Shown: positions 15,353 to 23,187 of the stretch, one piece after another | Numbering within the stretch: position 1 is the first letter of the stretch | Layout: each line of letters begins with the position of its first letter | Source: Campylobacterales bacterium | GTDB taxonomy: Bacteria > Campylobacterota > Campylobacteria > Campylobacterales > Sulfurovaceae | Length of the DNA stretch: 34,569 nucleotides | Direction: 5' to 3' | NCBI GenBank assembly: GCA_024279555.1 | Contig: JAJRRK010000009.1 | Coordinates: 1-34,569 of the forward strand | Translations under genes and position numbers: made by a program | The notes under the pieces: generated by a model | Told to the model about the DNA's origin: nothing | What the model saw: only the letters and a program-made list of their open reading frames with translations | Database searches by the model: none

Positions 15353-16606
15353 GTGTACAGGTTCTCTGTAGTAGTAATTCTCGTTATGATGAACAGCCTG
15401 TGGCTCTCCGCCAGTGCGGTAAAGATGATCAGGTATAAACCACCCCAAATGGATATCTCCTATGAAAAAATGGAGGCACTGAGTCTGCTGAATGAGATAC
15501 GCGAGTCCATGGGGATGAACACACTGATACACAATGAGTCTCTCGCTGCTGCGGCGCAGGCACATGCTGACTACCTGGTTTGGAATCATGTCACGTCCCA
15601 TAATGAGATCCCCGGACACAGAGGTTTTACAGGCAGAAGACCCTCAGATAGGGCTTTCCGTGCGGGGTATCTTTCCTCTCAGGTCAGTGAGAATCTCTCT
15701 ACCAAAAATCCTGATGCCCGAAACTCCATTGACGGGCTCTTCTCTGCGATCTATCACCGCTTCGGTTTTTTGGATATGAGCATCGATGAAGCGGGTGTCG
15801 GCGTGTCACAGGAGAGAAAAGATACAGAGTGGAGTGCCTTTGTCTACCTGATGGGGAATAGTAGGCTCAATGCACTCTGCCATGAACCCTCTTTCAAAGG
15901 ATACGGGCGCTATGTCTATGGAGTATGCAGGGACAAAAAGCACCGTATTTCACAGAAACGCTTTCTCTCTGCAAAACACGCTAACAATGAGTACAACCCA
16001 AAAATCGTGTTCTACCCCTATGATGGACAGACAGATGTGCCCCCTGTATTCTACAGTGAGATACCGGATCCTCTGCCGGACTATGATGTGTCTGGATTTC
16101 CCATCAGCGTTGCTTTCAACGACTTCTACTTTTACAAGGTAGAACTGATTTCCTTCAAACTTTACGATGGGAGAGGGAGAGAGGTTGTTCCGGTACGCAT
16201 TATGAACAGAAGCAACGATCCACACGGTCGCTTTACCTCGCATCAGTTTGCACTTTTTCCGATGAAGCGTCTGGAATATGACACTGATTATCGGGTAGAA
16301 GTGGTCTATCGAGACAAAGGAAGCAAAAAGAGACGAAGTTGGACATTTCATACGAAACGGTTGGATGAAACGTTTTTTCGTATTGCGAAGCGTACAGGAA
16401 CCATTACCATAAAGCCATACAAAAGCTATCTGCTCTATCTGGTACCGCTGGACGGTCATGATGTCATTAAGGGTGTGCAGTTCCCGGAAGATGTCGATGT
16501 GACTTTCTATGACAACAATACGCTTCGTATAACCCTTATGTCTGACAGCAAAAGACCTTTTACGATCAAGAGCAAACGACATACGATCCATCTAAAAGTG
16601 AAATGA
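15353..16606 (+). CDS. Secreted CAP (SCP/PR-1) domain protein
   Basis: This 417-residue protein starts at GTG 15353, with AAAGGG upstream. A signal peptide covers about residues 1-22. A CAP domain follows, from SLLNEIRESMGMNTLIHNESL through AAAQAHADYLV and ISENLS-like SENLSTKN to the AGVGVSQ strand. The second half is beta-rich and includes PYDGQTDVPPVFYSEIPDP, which resembles the Ig-like segments appended to bacterial CAP proteins. It probably acts in the periplasm or outside the cell, and its function is unknown. Confidence 0.82.
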   Translation: MYRFSVVVILVMMNSLWLSASAVKMIRYKPPQMDISYEKMEALSLLNEIRESMGMNTLIHNESLAAAAQAHADYLVWNHVTSHNEIPGHRGFTGRRPSDRAFRAGYLSSQVSENLSTKNPDARNSIDGLFSAIYHRFGFLDMSIDEAGVGVSQERKDTEWSAFVYLMGNSRLNALCHEPSFKGYGRYVYGVCRDKKHRISQKRFLSAKHANNEYNPKIVFYPYDGQTDVPPVFYSEIPDPLPDYDVSGFPISVAFNDFYFYKVELISFKLYDGRGREVVPVRIMNRSNDPHGRFTSHQFALFPMKRLEYDTDYRVEVVYRDKGSKKRRSWTFHTKRLDETFFRIAKRTGTITIKPYKSYLLYLVPLDGHDVIKGVQFPEDVDVTFYDNNTLRITLMSDSKRPFTIKSKRHTIHLKVK

Positions 16607-16669
16607 ATTCACACAGAATTAACATTGTACGAATATAATATACAAAAACAACACCAAGGAAGTATAATG

Positions 16670-17446
16670 ATGAAAAAAACGCTACTCTTTTTAGGTGCGG
16701 CGTCAGCCGTTGCTTTTGCAGGGAACAGTGAAGCTCTTGTCAAGAAACACTGTGCGAGCTGCCATATGCTCGAACAGCCCAAGCCGGAGCAGATCCCGAC
16801 ACTGACCGCTCCGGCATTCGATGCGGTGATCTTTCACCTCAAAGATGCCATTAAAGGGCATGAGGAACAGGTAGATTTCATTGTTGACTATGTGCAGCAT
16901 CCATCCGCCTCCAAATCGGTCTGTGAGTCCAACAAAGTGGCAAAGTTCGGTGTGATGCCTTCGCTTAAAGGCAAAGTGACACAAAAGGAACTTAAAGAGA
17001 TCGCCGATTATCTGCTTGAGAAGTATCCGCATCCTGATTTCGTACGTATGATCAAAGAGATATTGAAGAACGATGCCATGGCTGCATTGAAAAGCTCACC
17101 GTTCCTCATTAACTCTGACAACCTTCCGCACATGACCAAGCTGCTCATTCAAAACTGGGACAAAGCAAAACTGGGGCTGACACCGGAGCAGAAAGAGAAA
17201 CTTCTGAAAATACGCAAAGAGACCATGGGTGGTGTTGCAAAGATCAAACAGCAGCTCGAACCGCTTGAAATGGAAGTGGCTGATGCGATGATCGACAGAG
17301 AAGACCCCAAAAGTGTTGAGAAACAGCTTGAGCAGATAGCCAGACTGAAACTTGAAGCCAGTAAAATACACCTCAAATGCATCGCCGATACGACTGCGGT
17401 TCTCAGTGAAGAACAGGTTGCCGTATTGCTTCCATTCTGGGAGTAG
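16670..17446 (+). CDS. Cytochrome c domain fused to a Spy/CpxP-like LTxxQ domain
   Basis: From ATG 16670 (or 16667), with AAGGAAG upstream, the protein has 258 residues. A signal peptide ends near AVAFA. One haem site, CASCH (Cys28, Cys31, His32), sits in a small cytochrome c domain that continues to about residue 125 with GVMPSLKG and ELKEIADYLLEKY. The C-terminal half is helical and has LTPEQ at about 170 and LSEEQ at about 245, the paired LTxxQ signature of Spy/CpxP periplasmic chaperones. The fusion suggests a haem-bearing periplasmic stress or metal sensor, which is inference. Confidence 0.85.
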   Translation: MKKTLLFLGAASAVAFAGNSEALVKKHCASCHMLEQPKPEQIPTLTAPAFDAVIFHLKDAIKGHEEQVDFIVDYVQHPSASKSVCESNKVAKFGVMPSLKGKVTQKELKEIADYLLEKYPHPDFVRMIKEILKNDAMAALKSSPFLINSDNLPHMTKLLIQNWDKAKLGLTPEQKEKLLKIRKETMGGVAKIKQQLEPLEMEVADAMIDREDPKSVEKQLEQIARLKLEASKIHLKCIADTTAVLSEEQVAVLLPFWE

Positions 17447-17631
17447 AGGTAATACAGCGGTAATAGACCTGCAGTATACTTTGTGTGTTCAGATGATGAA
17501 TATCTGTTCAACGAAGGTTATCAATACTTCCTTCATCTATTGTCTATAAGGGGATGTCGGCGATTTCCTCTGATTGCCCTATGACCCCTCTTACAGTTGC
17601 GGCATTACCTTTATAGCATAGTCTCCTTTCA

Positions 17632-17657
17632 TCAGAACCCCGTGTGGGGGTCTCTGA
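17632..17657 (-). terminator. Hairpin directly after the TRAP binding-protein stop
   Basis: On the minus strand TCAGA-G-ACCCC pairs with GGGGT-TCTGA around a five-base loop, with a single bulged G. It begins four bases past the stop codon. No T-run follows, so it may stabilise the 3' end and not act as a classical terminator. The rest of the 17447-17660 gap shows nothing I can assign. Confidence 0.5.
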
Positions 17658-17660
17658 CCA

Positions 17661-18758
17661 TTATCCACGTATCTCCAAAAAGTTTTTTGTACTGATGTCA
17701 TCCCACGGCTTGTTGAGTTTGTAGAAGGCTTCATAACTTGCCAGTACCCGTTTGAAGTCGGGACTTTGGGCGCTCTGTTCGGCCAGTACCTCTTTGAGTG
17801 CTTTTTTGGCGGCATCCATCATCTCTTTGGGGAAGGTCTTGATCTGTACGGTTTTGGGCAGTTGCGCGAGTGCTTTGGCATTTTTGTAGCGGAACTCCTG
17901 AAGCATGTCTCCGGTCATGGCTTTGCTCGCTTCGGTAATGATGGCTTTGTGCTCTTCGCTCAGTTTTTCCCAGCGTGCCTTGTTGAAGGTCAGCTCCAGA
18001 ATGGAGCCGGGTTCGTGCCAACCGGTGTAGTAGTAGGGTGCTGCCTTGGCAAAGCCCATCATGCTGTCAAGTGCCGGTCCGACCCATTCGGTCGCGTCGA
18101 TGGTACCGCGTTCGAGTGCAGTGTATATTTCTCCTGCGGGCAGCAGTACGGGGTTGACCCCCAGCTTCTTCATCACCTCTCCGCCTAGTCCGGGGATACG
18201 CATCTTCAGCCCTTTGAGGTCGGCAAGGCTTTTGATCTCTTTTTTGAACCAGCCGCCCATCTGGGGACCGGTGGTACCGCCTATGAGCGGATAGAGGTTG
18301 AATTTGCCGTAGAGTTCACGCCACAGTTCATACCCGCCGCCGTACTTCAGCCATGTGATCATCTCTTCGCTCGTCAGCCCCAGTGGCATCCCGCCGAAAA
18401 TGGAGAAAGCGAGGTTCTTTCCTTTCCAGTAGTAAACGCCGGAGTGAAATGCGTCTATTTGTGCTGCCGAACAGGCATCGAACACTTGCATGGCGGGGAC
18501 GAGGATGTTCTTGGCAAAGACTTTGATCTCCAGTGTACCGCCGCTCATTTCAGAACAACGTTTGGCAAACGCATCTACCCCCGTCCCCATGATGGGAAAG
18601 TGTGCCGGCCAAGAGGTTGCCAGTTTGAGCGTCACCTTTTTGCCTTTGTTGATGTGTACCTGCGTACCGTCTTGTTTCTCTTCGGGTCTGTGGCAGCCGC
18701 TCAGTGTCAAAGTACCTGCACCCACAGCGGCAGCGGTTAGAAAGTCTCTTCGTTTCAT
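17661..18758 (-). CDS. TRAP-type substrate-binding protein (DctP family), Tat lipoprotein
   Basis: This 365-residue protein has a Tat signal with RRDFL, immediately followed by a lipobox (LTLSGC), so it should be exported folded and lipid-anchored. The mature part is a DctP/TakP-type solute receptor: LKLATSWPAHFPIMGTGVDAFAKR, LADLKGLKMRIPGLGG, LPAGEIYTALERGTIDATEWVGP and a Trp/Tyr-rich pocket (YYYTGWHEPG). TRAP receptors of this subtype often bind alpha-keto or other organic acids. No DctQ or DctM membrane subunit is in the window, so the partner must be elsewhere. Confidence 0.9.
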   Translation of the reverse strand: MKRRDFLTAAAVGAGTLTLSGCHRPEEKQDGTQVHINKGKKVTLKLATSWPAHFPIMGTGVDAFAKRCSEMSGGTLEIKVFAKNILVPAMQVFDACSAAQIDAFHSGVYYWKGKNLAFSIFGGMPLGLTSEEMITWLKYGGGYELWRELYGKFNLYPLIGGTTGPQMGGWFKKEIKSLADLKGLKMRIPGLGGEVMKKLGVNPVLLPAGEIYTALERGTIDATEWVGPALDSMMGFAKAAPYYYTGWHEPGSILELTFNKARWEKLSEEHKAIITEASKAMTGDMLQEFRYKNAKALAQLPKTVQIKTFPKEMMDAAKKALKEVLAEQSAQSPDFKRVLASYEAFYKLNKPWDDISTKNFLEIRG

Positions 18759-19068
18759 GGGTTTTCCTGTGTTGGAATATTTGGGGTTATTATAGCGCAG
18801 ATGGGGTATGATTTGTATGTCTGTAGTCTTTCTTACAACAATGTTTAGACAAGGTACAGTTGTGGACAGTAAACTGTCTAAGGATAGTTTTTTGCTACGG
18901 ACACCTCAAGGCAATTTTCAGCAAATTACTTCTTTGAGCTCTTACGGTTGTGATGCATTTACAGGTTTAGTTAAAAAATGTCTCTATAGTTTTTACATTC
19001 TCTTTAATATTATGATCTGTAACCAAAACAGTGCTATAGTTTCTCACTGAAGAAGAGGAGGGCAGCCT
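18759..19068. other. Intergenic region with nested inverted repeats, no supported gene
   Basis: This 310-base gap holds promoters for the divergent genes on either side at best. The ORF 18808-19050 (80 residues) has no ribosome site and no recognisable motif. Inside it TTAGACA (18845) pairs with TGTCTAA (18875), and GACAGT-AA-ACTGTC (18865-18878) forms an overlapping alternative, followed after ten bases by six T residues. A small RNA or a decayed gene is possible. The last 20 bases carry AGGAGGG, the ribosome site of the next gene. Confidence 0.4.
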
Positions 19069-19713
19069 ATGCACTGTCACATCTGCAATCAAAAGACCGT
19101 TACCTTTCAGGATGAAAAGAGCGGCATTGCCTACCATCACTGCAAACCCTGCAAGTACATCTTCAAGGACCCCTCCTGCTATCAGCCCATAGAGGTACAG
19201 AAAGCCCGTTACGACCTCCATGAGAATGATGCGAACGATGCAGGGTATAGAGCCTATTTCCAGCGCTTTGTGGACTTTGTGCTACCAAAGGTAGGTCAGC
19301 CTCAAAATGCGCTTGATTTTGGCTGCGGAAGAAGCAGACTGTTGGCTGACATATTAAAAGATATGAACATCGATACCGATGTGTACGACCCCATTTATCA
19401 TCCCGACACACAGTGGCATACTAAAAAATATGAACTCATTGTATCGACAGAGGTATTTGAACATCTGCATGACCCCAAAAGTGTCTTTGAACAGTTGGTG
19501 GAACGCTTGACTCCGGGTGGGTATTTGGCACTGCAGACACAGTTCCATCCCAATGATCCAGAGGTATTTAAAAGGTGGTATTACCACAAAGATCCGACAC
19601 ACATCGTCTTTTTCAGACCGAGAACATTTAGGGTTCTTGCAGAGATGTATGGGTGTGAGTTTCTTGCAGATAACGGGAAGAATATGGTAGTATTAAAAAA
19701 AAGGAAAGTGTAG
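19069..19713 (+). CDS. Class I SAM-dependent methyltransferase with N-terminal zinc-finger-like segment
   Basis: The 214-residue protein opens with four paired cysteines (CHICNQ and CKPCKYIF) that look like a small zinc ribbon. A class I methyltransferase fold follows, with ALDFGCGRSRLLADIL as the SAM-binding motif, LIVSTEVFEHLHDP as the post-motif strand, and LTPGGYLALQTQFHP. It fits the Methyltransf_23 type. The substrate is unknown; related proteins act on sugars, lipids or small molecules. A strong AGGAGGG precedes ATG 19069. Confidence 0.85.
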   Translation: MHCHICNQKTVTFQDEKSGIAYHHCKPCKYIFKDPSCYQPIEVQKARYDLHENDANDAGYRAYFQRFVDFVLPKVGQPQNALDFGCGRSRLLADILKDMNIDTDVYDPIYHPDTQWHTKKYELIVSTEVFEHLHDPKSVFEQLVERLTPGGYLALQTQFHPNDPEVFKRWYYHKDPTHIVFFRPRTFRVLAEMYGCEFLADNGKNMVVLKKRKV

Positions 19714-19717
19714 TCAT

Positions 19718-20200
19718 ATGTTTGCATTATTGAAAAAGTTTTTTGGTGGTAAGAGGGAAGAGAAGGCCGTGGAATCACCGGGAAGGACATTCAAACGAAT
19801 TTTGACCGGTGACTATTTTGGACTGCGCAATCCTGATGCGTCAGTGGAGACAGTACAGCAGGCAAAACAGGAGAAAATAGACAAGATACAGGAGCTTGGA
19901 CTCTCTCCAAAATTTTTACGTTATGCCCGGAAGAAAATGCCTGGTAAAGAAGAGGAACGGATTGTGGCTGCTTATGTTGCCTTTCAGAAGGAGGAGTTTG
20001 ACCCGAAACTCAATATGGTGCATGTCACGGAGATATCGTTCATTGTCCCCAGTGAGGAGTTTAATGAGTTTGAAGAGATGGCAGGTGTTAGCCTGAGAGA
20101 AGACTTCAGGGATCTTTACGAGGCTGAGCAGACCTATAAAGGTGAAGAACGTAGAAAAAAAACACGCCCCTCCCCTCTGGAGGCTTTGGAGAAGTCATAA
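19718..20200 (+). CDS. Hypothetical protein
   Basis: This 160-residue soluble, charged protein begins MFALLKKFFGGKREEK and has no signal peptide. A central segment, LGLSPKFLRYARKKMPGKEEERIVAAYVAFQ, looks helical, and the end is Lys/Arg/Glu-rich. I recognise no family. It follows the methyltransferase by four bases and is probably co-transcribed with it. Confidence 0.68.
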   Translation: MFALLKKFFGGKREEKAVESPGRTFKRILTGDYFGLRNPDASVETVQQAKQEKIDKIQELGLSPKFLRYARKKMPGKEEERIVAAYVAFQKEEFDPKLNMVHVTEISFIVPSEEFNEFEEMAGVSLREDFRDLYEAEQTYKGEERRKKTRPSPLEALEKS

Positions 20201-20213
20201 GGCTTGTGGCGTT

Positions 20214-20804
20214 TCAGCCCCAGAAATCCTCATCACTCATACCACCCGCCTTTTTACGTGCGACCATTGCTGCTTTCATGGTTTTGTACCCCATGTAGTC
20301 GGTGTCCCGGTACTCGCTGATGTGCAGCAGTTCGCAGCGGTCGTCGAAAGCTGCTTCGAGTTCGCCTTCGTTGAGCCTGAAAGCAGGGTTGGAGGGTTCG
20401 CGTTCGTTGTCAGGGTGGTGGAGAAACGTTTCAAAGATGATGATACCGCCCGGTTTGAGCGCATCGATCATCTGTGTAAAGAGCTTGCGCTGCAGGAAAT
20501 AGACCTTGACGATCAGATCATACTTCTCTTTTGGAAGTGTGTAAGTGTCAAAGTCTACCTCTTTGGCATGGATACCCGGAATATCCTGCAGCTTTTCGAT
20601 GGCTACCGAGGAGATGTCGAGTGCGTCGACCTCAAAGCCTTGCTCTGCCAGCCATTTGCTATGTCTTCCATTGCCGCAGGCAATGTCGAGCGCCTGTTTA
20701 CCCGGTGCGAGCGATGTGTACCGTGTGACCAGTTCTATGGGTGTGTGGGGCATTTCGTCCCTGCTGTGTTTGGCGTTCCACCGTTCTTTGTCTTCCGCTG
20801 CCAT
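20214..20804 (-). CDS. TehB-like class I SAM-dependent methyltransferase (paralog of 33089-33670)
   Basis: This 196-residue methyltransferase has the SAM motif ALDIACGNGRHSKWLAEQGF, then VDALDISSVAIEKL, and a LKPGGIIIFETFLHHP strand. This pattern matches TehB/UbiE-like small-molecule methyltransferases, sometimes linked to tellurite or selenium methylation. Its closest relative in the window is the 33089-33670 gene: both start MAxxDxxxWNxKx, share DISSVA and end with an HPxNExxxSNPxF...GELE segment. Substrate unknown. Confidence 0.87.
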   Translation of the reverse strand: MAAEDKERWNAKHSRDEMPHTPIELVTRYTSLAPGKQALDIACGNGRHSKWLAEQGFEVDALDISSVAIEKLQDIPGIHAKEVDFDTYTLPKEKYDLIVKVYFLQRKLFTQMIDALKPGGIIIFETFLHHPDNEREPSNPAFRLNEGELEAAFDDRCELLHISEYRDTDYMGYKTMKAAMVARKKAGGMSDEDFWG

Positions 20805-20870
20805 AGTGCTAAGCCTTTTTGGTTATGATTTTGTCTCTATTTATTAGGATTAAAATAACAGGATTTGACT

Positions 20871-21641
20871 ATGAGCAAACTTACATTCATCTCATGGAAT
20901 GTCAACGGCATTCGCGCGGTAGATAAAAAAGAAGCACTTAAATGGATCGATGAGACGGAAGTGGACTTTCTGTGTCTGCAGGAGATCAAGGCAGAGGCCG
21001 ACCAGATACCTGACACGCTCTTTAAGCGAAAGTTCAAATTTCAGAGTATCAACTCCTCTTCGAAAAAGGGGCAGTCGGGTGTGGCGCTCTTTACGGACAT
21101 CAAGGGCGAGCCGTTTGCCTGTGAACATGTGGATATTCTCGATGAGGGGCGCATCAATGAGTATCACTTCGACAACTATGTACTGCTGAACATCTACTTC
21201 CCCAACGGACAGAGCGGAGAAGAGCGTCTTGCTTACAAACTGGCATTTTACGACCGATTCCTTGAGCACATCAATACACTGCGCAATCAGGGCAAATCCA
21301 TCATCTTCTGCGGTGATGTCAACACCGCACACAAAGAGGTGGACATCGCACGCCCCAAAGCGAATGAAGGCACATCGGGCTTCCTGCCCATCGAGCGTGC
21401 ATGGATGGACAAACTGGTGGAAAACGGCTATGTAGACACTTTCCGCTATATGCACCCTGATGCGGTGGACCGATATAGCTGGTGGAGCTACCGTGCGGGT
21501 GCGAGAAGCCGAAATGTGGGCTGGCGTATCGACTACTTCTTTGTCTCCGAAGACCTCAAAGAGAAGATCGTTGAAGCAGAGATACTGGATGACATCATGG
21601 GGAGTGATCACTGTCCGGTCAAATTGGTACTGGAAGTATGA
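20871..21641 (+). CDS. xth: Exodeoxyribonuclease III
   Basis: This 256-residue protein of the exonuclease III/AP endonuclease family shows WNVNGIRA, LQEIKAEADQIP, FCGDVNTAHKEVDIARPK, GWRIDYFFVS and the terminal SDHCPV with the catalytic His. It cleaves abasic sites and degrades DNA from 3' ends in base excision repair. The start is ATG 20871 with AGGA seven bases upstream; the ORF track start at 20865 is TTG. Its stop overlaps the next gene by four bases. Confidence 0.95.
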   Translation: MSKLTFISWNVNGIRAVDKKEALKWIDETEVDFLCLQEIKAEADQIPDTLFKRKFKFQSINSSSKKGQSGVALFTDIKGEPFACEHVDILDEGRINEYHFDNYVLLNIYFPNGQSGEERLAYKLAFYDRFLEHINTLRNQGKSIIFCGDVNTAHKEVDIARPKANEGTSGFLPIERAWMDKLVENGYVDTFRYMHPDAVDRYSWWSYRAGARSRNVGWRIDYFFVSEDLKEKIVEAEILDDIMGSDHCPVKLVLEV

Positions 21642-21937
21642 TCGACTTTCTGACCTTTAAAACATTTATTACACCATCATTGCTTATCTTGATGTATGTC
21701 ATGGGTGCAGTGGTGATCCCTTTTGTCAGTTACTATGTGGGAAAATGGCTTCTGACACGCTATTTCAGCAAGCAAAAGGAGCAGTTCTATGCTGTTACGA
21801 CGATAAAGCAGCGTATATGGCTGTTGATGTTGTCCGTGGGTTGTTTTGTCTGTATGGAGATTATGTGGCGTGTAATGATGGAGTTTTTCGTCGCCTATTT
21901 TGACATGCATGAAGCCCTGATGAACCTCAGCGCCTAA
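21638..21937 (+). CDS. Small DUF4282-like membrane protein
   Basis: This 99-residue protein has two membrane helices, around SLLILMYVMGAVVIPFVSYY and IWLLMLSVGCFVCMEIMW. The opening MIDFLTFKTFITPSLL resembles DUF4282 proteins, which start in the same way. Function unknown. It begins inside the xth stop (ATGA), so it is translationally coupled to xth. Its end overlaps the convergent yaiI gene by four bases. Confidence 0.72.
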   Translation: MIDFLTFKTFITPSLLILMYVMGAVVIPFVSYYVGKWLLTRYFSKQKEQFYAVTTIKQRIWLLMLSVGCFVCMEIMWRVMMEFFVAYFDMHEALMNLSA

Positions 21938-22389
21938 CTCTTTTTGTAATGCTTTGACAAAAAGGCATTGAACTGGTTGGCAAAAGCATGGGCATCTTTG
22001 GTACCGAATGGTTTGGGGTCTCTGGTCATCTCTCCGTTCTCGCGGATACTTTCCATCAAGTTTCGCATGGCAAGGTACTGCTTGATATTTTCAGTCGAGT
22101 AGAGCTCTCCGCGATGGTCAATCGCATGGGCTTCTTTGCTGATGATCCTGTCCGCGAGGGGAATATCCGCAGTAATGACCAGATCTCCTTTCTGACACTG
22201 ATCTGCGATGAAATCATCTGCCACATCGGCACCCTGATCGACGATGATATATTCAATATTGGCTGAGTTCCCGATGTTGATCTGTTTGTTGGCAACCACC
22301 CGTGTAGGGATATGCAGCCGTTGGATACTTCTGAGTACGATCGGCTTGAGCAGGTTGGGAAAGGCATCGCCGTCGATGAAAAGCGTCAT
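21934..22389 (-). CDS. yaiI: UPF0178 / YaiI-YqxD family protein
   Basis: This 151-residue protein begins MTLFIDGDAFPNLLKPIV, has VVDQGADVADDFIAD and LVITADIPLADRII in the middle, and RDPKPFGTKDAHAFANQ near the end. These are the hallmarks of UPF0178 (DUF188), a PIN-like fold whose conserved acidic residues suggest a nuclease, although the activity is unproven. The start lies inside the stop of ywbE (four-base overlap), so the two are coupled. Confidence 0.9.
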   Translation of the reverse strand: MTLFIDGDAFPNLLKPIVLRSIQRLHIPTRVVANKQINIGNSANIEYIIVDQGADVADDFIADQCQKGDLVITADIPLADRIISKEAHAIDHRGELYSTENIKQYLAMRNLMESIRENGEMTRDPKPFGTKDAHAFANQFNAFLSKHYKKS

Positions 22390-22589
22390 AGTATCTCCTT
22401 GACCCTGCCTACTTCTCCGGTATTGAGCCGTACTTTGATACCGTGGGGATGGGTAGGGGAGTTGGTAAGGATCTTCTGCACCTTTCCGTAGGTGATGTAA
22501 CCGGTGGGCTGGTCTTCCTTGAGCACCACACCGACATCCAGACCGTAGCGGATATTGATACGTTTTTGGCCGTCTTTAGCGGGGTTCAT
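22386..22589 (-). CDS. ywbE: YwbE family small protein (DUF2196)
   Basis: From ATG 22589 the protein has 67 residues and reads like YwbE: INIRYGLDVGVVLKEDQPTG, YGKVQKILTNSPTHPHGIKV and a terminal VGRVKEIL. The longer ORF start at 22670 adds residues with no similarity and runs through the upstream gene. YwbE proteins are small KOW/SH3-like domains of unknown function. The start overlaps the end of the upstream hypothetical by 14 bases, and the stop overlaps yaiI by four. Confidence 0.88.
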   Translation of the reverse strand: MNPAKDGQKRINIRYGLDVGVVLKEDQPTGYITYGKVQKILTNSPTHPHGIKVRLNTGEVGRVKEIL

Positions 22590-23070
22590 AGTTGAGTATC
22601 TTTTTGACAGTGGGGATGGCGCAGAAAAAGAGGGCATCGAAGAGCGGATTGAGACGTGTGGTTTTTTCATCTACGACCTCGAAAGGCTGAAAGAAGAACC
22701 CCGGTCCCTGTGCCTTGTCTGCCGGTTTGACATGAAAGACGATGGGTTTGAGGGTACGCACAAGGTTGAGTACCTTTTTATAGTTGGAGGCACTCTCCTC
22801 AGGCAGCAGGTTTTGGCGTTCGCTTTCGCCGGTACGCATCTTCTGGAGCAGTTGAAGTTTATCGTTGAATATCACTTTGTTCCACTTGATTTCTCCCAGC
22901 TCCATGGTAAAGGTACGATTGGCAGTGGTCAGGGGATGGGGTGATGTCTCTCTGATGGCTTCGAGAAGATGGAGAAAGAAGTTCTTTCCGCCAAACTTGT
23001 CGGCTGCTTCGAGTAGCAGTTGATGATAGTGAAGTTTTTCCTCATCGGTGAGGGTGTTGTAGTCGCACAT
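22576..23070 (-). CDS. Hypothetical protein
   Basis: From ATG 23070 the protein has 164 residues; 23100 is an alternative start giving ten more. It is soluble and mixed alpha/beta, with LTDEEKLHYHQLLLEAADKFGG at the N-terminus and PGFFFQPFEVVDE later. I recognise no family. It heads a run of three overlapping minus-strand genes (hypothetical-ywbE-yaiI) that must share a transcript. Confidence 0.7.
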   Translation of the reverse strand: MCDYNTLTDEEKLHYHQLLLEAADKFGGKNFFLHLLEAIRETSPHPLTTANRTFTMELGEIKWNKVIFNDKLQLLQKMRTGESERQNLLPEESASNYKKVLNLVRTLKPIVFHVKPADKAQGPGFFFQPFEVVDEKTTRLNPLFDALFFCAIPTVKKILNYEPR

Positions 23071-23155
23071 AGTGGTCTCTTGTATTAATATGGATGTCAT
23101 TATACCTGAAAAGTACGGCTCTGTGCGGCGATACAGAAAATTAATAATATTTTAC

Positions 23156-23161
23156 TATAAT
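23156..23161 (+). promoter_or_regulatory. -10 hexamer before the fatty acid desaturase
   Basis: A perfect TATAAT sits in an AT-rich stretch. Transcription from it would begin near 23168, giving a leader of about 20 bases to ATG 23188 but only about eight to ATG 23176. This supports the second start. The -35 region is weak. Confidence 0.45.
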
Positions 23162-23187
23162 AATTATTATTTTTAATGGAAGAAGAG

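Noticed and set aside
18808-19050. 80-residue ORF in the 310-base gap
   Set aside because: No ribosome site, no motif and no supporting context; recorded only as an open gap.
20142-20828. 228-residue plus-strand ORF
   Set aside because: It is antisense to a well-supported methyltransferase and overlaps the end of the preceding gene.
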